From the NCBI GenBank assembly GCA_016931455.1, contig JAFGES010000115.1, forward strand, positions 1 through 47,382: a DNA stretch of 47,382 bases. The letters run 5' to 3'. Positions 44,937 through 47,382 of the stretch are shown here, one piece after another. The stretch is from Desulfobacterales bacterium. GTDB lineage: Bacteria; Desulfobacterota; Desulfobacteria; Desulfobacterales; JAHDSC01. The notes beneath the pieces are model-generated. The model was not told the DNA's origin. It saw only the letters and a program-made list of their open reading frames with translations, and searched no databases. The position numbers were made by a program, and so were the translations under genes. The first letter of the stretch is position 1; each line of letters starts with the position of its first letter.

Positions 44937-45620
44937 ATGGAAAATATTTGGATTATCGGTGCCGGAAAAGTGGGACTAAAGGCAGCAAAAGTACTCGGGC
45001 CCAAACACGGGGAAACCGACATCATTCTTGTCGAGAAAGATAAAGATCGCTGCAAGCAGCTCAAGTCGCTGTCTTTTAAAATTGTCTGCATGGATGGTGT
45101 TAAATATCTTGTGGAAAACCTAAAAGAACCTCTTTGTCCGGGTTGGATCATTCCTGCGATTCCGGTTCATGTGGCCTATGAATGGCTTAAAATTAAGCTT
45201 TCTGAAAAATTTATTTTTGAGCCGATTCCTGTACCGGACCAATTGGAAACGATATTACCGAATCCGATCAAAGGGGATGTGGGTCAATTTTATATCAGCA
45301 ATGCTGATTTTATCTGTCCGGAAAATTGCCCTGAGCCGGATGAAATATGTACGTATACAGGCAAACCAAGGCCGAGAATTTTACATCAATTTTTGCAGTC
45401 CATAAAATATGAAAATTTCCGATCCTTTGTCATTACCAGCCGACAATTGGCCCCCGGTCTTGGAGGATATCCACCGCATACGCTGTTTAAGGCATTGGCC
45501 GAAATACAGGATTCAACTGCACCGGTGCTTTTGAGTACGGCTTGCCGCTGCCATGGCGTTATGCACGCTTTTAAGATCTCAAAAAAAATTTTACTAGAAA
45601 AAAATAAAAAATTGTTTTGA
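44937..45620 (+). CDS. Conserved-looking protein with Rossmann loop and cysteine motif, function unknown
   Basis: The 227-residue protein opens with a dinucleotide-binding motif (IIGAGKVGLKAAK, residues 6-18) and an acidic end of the second strand (LVEKD, 31-35), as in the TrkA-N/potassium channel NAD-binding domain. From residue 121 a different part follows with Cys127, Cys131 and Cys138 (FICPENCPEPDEIC) and Cys203/Cys205/His206 (ACRCHG), a possible iron-sulfur or zinc site. No membrane helix is seen. The start is ATG 44937, with AGGGGG about 15 nt upstream. It is a single gene, followed by tRNA-Leu. The function is unknown; potassium-uptake annotation by the N-terminus alone would be unsafe. 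Confidence 0.8.
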   Translation: MENIWIIGAGKVGLKAAKVLGPKHGETDIILVEKDKDRCKQLKSLSFKIVCMDGVKYLVENLKEPLCPGWIIPAIPVHVAYEWLKIKLSEKFIFEPIPVPDQLETILPNPIKGDVGQFYISNADFICPENCPEPDEICTYTGKPRPRILHQFLQSIKYENFRSFVITSRQLAPGLGGYPPHTLFKALAEIQDSTAPVLLSTACRCHGVMHAFKISKKILLEKNKKLF

Positions 45621-45675
45621 GTTCTTGACAATTATAGCGATAATAGATAGAAATTTTAAAAAACAAAGTTTAAAT

Positions 45676-45764
45676 GCCTGGGTGGCGGAATAGGTAGACG
45701 CAAGGGACTTAAAATCCCTCGGTCCATAGTGGCTGTACGAGTTCGATTCTCGTCCCAGGCACCA
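45676..45764 (+). tRNA. tRNA-Leu (TAA anticodon)
   Basis: The 89-nt class II tRNA has acceptor GCCTGGG pairing with CCCAGGC, a D arm with GGCGGAATAGGTAGAC, anticodon TAA at 45710-45712, a long variable arm, and T arm GAGTTCGATTCTC with encoded CCA. A stem-loop follows. The D arm and variable arm resemble the tRNA at 34051, as expected for two leucine isoacceptors. Confidence 0.97.
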
Positions 45765-45774
45765 AAGAAATCAA

Positions 45775-45821
45775 GGGGTTACGGCGTTATTGCTGTACCC
45801 CCTTTTCTTTAGTTTTTTTCT
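45775..45821 (+). terminator. Terminator after tRNA-Leu(TAA)
   Basis: A stem of about 10 bp with one mismatch (45775-45785 with 45792-45802) is followed by T-rich DNA (CTTTTCTTTAGTTTTTTT). The remaining gap to 46247 holds only a possible interrupted frame and the pldA promoter. Confidence 0.7.
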
Positions 45822-45865
45822 TGTCTGTGTAATTCCTGTGTAATTGTGTCAGAATTTTAAGTGGA

Positions 45866-46108
45866 TTATTCACCCACATAGCCATCAAAAATAAATTCAT
45901 CACTCTCCTCTGAAATACAAATAATATGGGATGCGCCGATTCTCGGGATTTGCGCATTAACAATCGGTTGTTCACACACTCCAGACTTTAGCATAGGGGA
46001 TAAAAATAATTCGCTTTCATATTGGAATAACTAGTGAACAGATTCCCATCTTTGCCCGAATTTTTTGCGGTGGTGGACGTGTTCGATTGGAGACCCCGAT
46101 ACTAACAT
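45866..46108 (-). pseudogene. Possible short interrupted coding frame (remnant)
   Basis: On the minus strand, an 81-codon frame from ATG 46108 to the stop at 45866 is broken by a single TAG at 46033-46031. The second part looks protein-like (IGASHIICISEESDEFIFDGY). No ribosome binding site and no family resemblance were seen. It lies between tRNA-Leu and a pldA pseudogene, where leftover gene pieces are plausible. It could also be chance. Confidence 0.2.
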
Positions 46109-46149
46109 AGAGGGACATAATTACAATTACTGATGTATATACAACCGGC

Positions 46150-46178
46150 TTGACCGTCACCGGGCCGGTGGCTATAAT
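46150..46178 (+). promoter_or_regulatory. Near-consensus sigma70 promoter of the pldA pseudogene
   Basis: TTGACC (46150-46155) is followed after exactly 17 nt by a perfect TATAAT (46173-46178). It lies about 70 nt before the ATG at 46248, which has AAGGAGG 9 nt upstream (46232-46238). Confidence 0.8.
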
Positions 46179-46247
46179 GCTTTCACAACCGGAAAGCAAT
46201 CAGGGCGCCCAAAAGGCTCAGTGCAACTCTAAAGGAGGGGATCTACG

Positions 46248-46951
46248 ATGCTCAAATATATCGAATGCACAGTCGTGTAGCTGATGTTGCTGATGGTTAA
46301 CGCCGTTTGGGCAACCAATTCCCTCATCACCATCCAGGTGGAAAAAGCGCGGCCTGAAGCATGGATTGGCGAGCAGGTGCCTCTTGATCAGGGTAAAACA
46401 TTGGCCCAGTCTTTTCTGGAGAGTTTGTCCGTGCATGAGCCCATTTATTTTCTGCTGGGTGTGGAACCGGGGTTGGAACAGAGTAAATTTCAGGTTGAAG
46501 ACACCAGCTATATTCCGGAACTCTTTTACCTGCTTCCCAAGATCGACCTGAATATCAGACGTATATTCGCCTTTGGTGTTCAAGGCGGTTTTGAGCACGA
46601 GTCAAACGGCAAGAGCGGTGACGCTTCGCGTAGCACCAACTACCTGTATTTGAAACCTATTTTAGGTGTGCACCTGATAGACGACTTCTATCTTAAGATT
46701 GCTCCAAAAATATACACGGATATCAACAATTCCGAAAACACCAACGACGACCTGATGGATTACATGGGATATTTTGATTTGGAGGTCGATATCGTAGATC
46801 CGGAGGGGTTGGCACTGAATTCTCATCTATGGTGGGCAAAAGCTTGAATTTATATCTGCAAGCCCAATGCATCAGTGGCTACGCTGAAACGCTGATCCAT
46901 TATAACGAACGTCATGACGCCTTAAGGTTGGGATTTTCCATCGTCAGATAA
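46248..46951 (+). pseudogene. pldA: Degraded outer-membrane phospholipase A1 gene
   Basis: PldA (OMPLA) is a calcium-dependent outer-membrane phospholipase. The middle frame (46284-46847) has the family features SYIPELFYLLP, catalytic HESNGKS with His and Ser followed by SRSTN, and MDYMGYF. After a frame change near 46829 the conserved end appears (LYLQ...SGYAETLIHYNER, ending LGFSIVR at 46951). Damage seen: an in-frame TAG at 46278, in the presumed signal peptide, and a frameshift near 46829. Comparison from memory of the family suggests lost segments both between the N-terminal strands (around KFQ/VEDTSY) and at the frameshift. The promoter and ribosome binding site upstream are intact. Confidence 0.85.
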
Positions 46952-47143
46952 ACCATTAGCATGTTGACTCGGTTTCCCAATCGGACCACACTGAGTTTTC
47001 TCCGGTAAAAATGGCTATGGTCATCTTTAAACGTCCTGAACAGATGGGAAACAACGCCAAACAAGGGCATGTGGTAGGGTGTGCGTTCAACGACGGGTCA
47101 TCCAGTCCCAGCCCTTTGAAACAAATGAAAAGCCGATAATAAA

Positions 47144-47382
47144 ATGGATATTGCAACTGACATTATTCTTCTGATCATTGCATCATTTTTCTGCGGTATG
47201 CTGCTACAACGACTCGGTCAACCCTTAATTCTGGGTTACATCGTGGCAGGGATTGTTTTGGGACCACATACCGGGGGACTTACCGTCTCAAATATTCACG
47301 ATATTGAATTGCTTGCTGAAATAGGCGTAGCCCTTCTCCTGTTTGCCCTCGGTCTTGAGTTTTCTCTAAAAGATCTCAAGCC
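47144..47382 (+). CDS. CPA2-family monovalent cation/proton antiporter, N-terminal part (runs off the window)
   Basis: The 79 visible residues hold three hydrophobic helices and the family signature: [22 protein letters not shown], then [19 protein letters not shown]. This is the start of a KefB/YbaL-type sodium or potassium/proton antiporter. The gene is cut by the window end, so the presence of TrkA-N domains cannot be judged. The start is ATG 47144 without a strong ribosome binding site. Confidence 0.9.
   Translation, partial: MDIATDIILLIIASFFCGMLLQRLGQPLILGYIVAGIVLGPHTGGLTVSNIHDIELLAEIGVALLLFALGLEFSLKDLK

Noticed and set aside
45787-45975. 62-codon minus frame after tRNA-Leu as an integrase fragment
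   Set aside because: No tyrosine recombinase motif is present and the product looks like chance coding.
46248-46300. Pyrrolysine or other TAG recoding in pldA
   Set aside because: pldA also has a frameshift and seems to lack segments, so the stop is better explained by decay. No pyl genes are in the window.
47011-47139. 42-codon plus-strand frame directly before the antiporter gene
   Set aside because: It ends 4 nt before the antiporter start, but has no ribosome binding site and no recognisable sequence, so it was not called.

Overview
The window looks like chromosomal DNA of an anaerobic member of the Desulfobacterota (old Deltaproteobacteria, Desulfobacterales-like). The basis is indirect: moderate to low GC, thyX instead of thyA, queH for queuosine, a GPR1/FUN34/YaaH acetate-type transporter, regulated cobamide assembly genes, very large hybrid histidine kinases, and the housekeeping run ribF-def-fmt-rsmB-PASTA-rpe-aroQ. 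No phage, insertion sequence or CRISPR array was seen.

Region 1 (1-3880) is a cobamide block. The 3' part of a cobalamin riboswitch with an attenuator stem leads into a tightly coupled operon of a zinc alcohol dehydrogenase-like protein, an anthranilate phosphoribosyltransferase-like protein and CobT, the enzyme that activates the lower ligand base of cobamides. A complete second cobalamin riboswitch with its own promoter and terminator follows cobT, but there is no same-strand gene after it; read-through would run antisense into a YkgJ-type cysteine-cluster gene. This region is my best candidate for an undescribed system: a B12-repressed pathway acting on an unusual lower ligand.

Region 2 (3925-17961, all minus strand) holds the YkgJ protein, the acetate transporter-like protein and thyX. 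Then comes one long operon read from 17880 down to 6220: a tandem periplasmic binding protein, a membrane hybrid histidine kinase, a complete BMP/PnrA-type nucleoside ABC importer (binding protein, double ATPase, two permeases), an exported isoaspartyl methyltransferase, and a membrane protein with a spermidine synthase-like domain.

Region 3 (18137-33959) begins with mutY (plus). It is followed on the minus strand by a signalling cluster (two paralogous HisKA-HATPase-REC-REC-Hpt kinases, one fused to a sodium/solute symporter as in CbrA, with an HD-GYP response regulator between them and a small membrane protein upstream). The signalling cluster lies downstream of, and nearly contiguous with, aroQ, rpe, a PASTA protein, rsmB, fmt, def and ribF.

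Region 4 (34051-45764) has two tRNA-Leu genes (CAG and TAA anticodons), carB, two small membrane proteins, an orphan GAF-containing PilB/GspE-type ATPase, an M48 metalloprotease with TPRs, the operon maf-yggS-queH, and a Rossmann/cysteine-rich protein of unknown role.

Region 5 (45765-47382) looks degraded: after the second tRNA-Leu there is a short interrupted frame and a phospholipase A1 (pldA) pseudogene that keeps a very good promoter and ribosome binding site. The 5' part of a CPA2-type cation/proton antiporter gene then runs off the window end.
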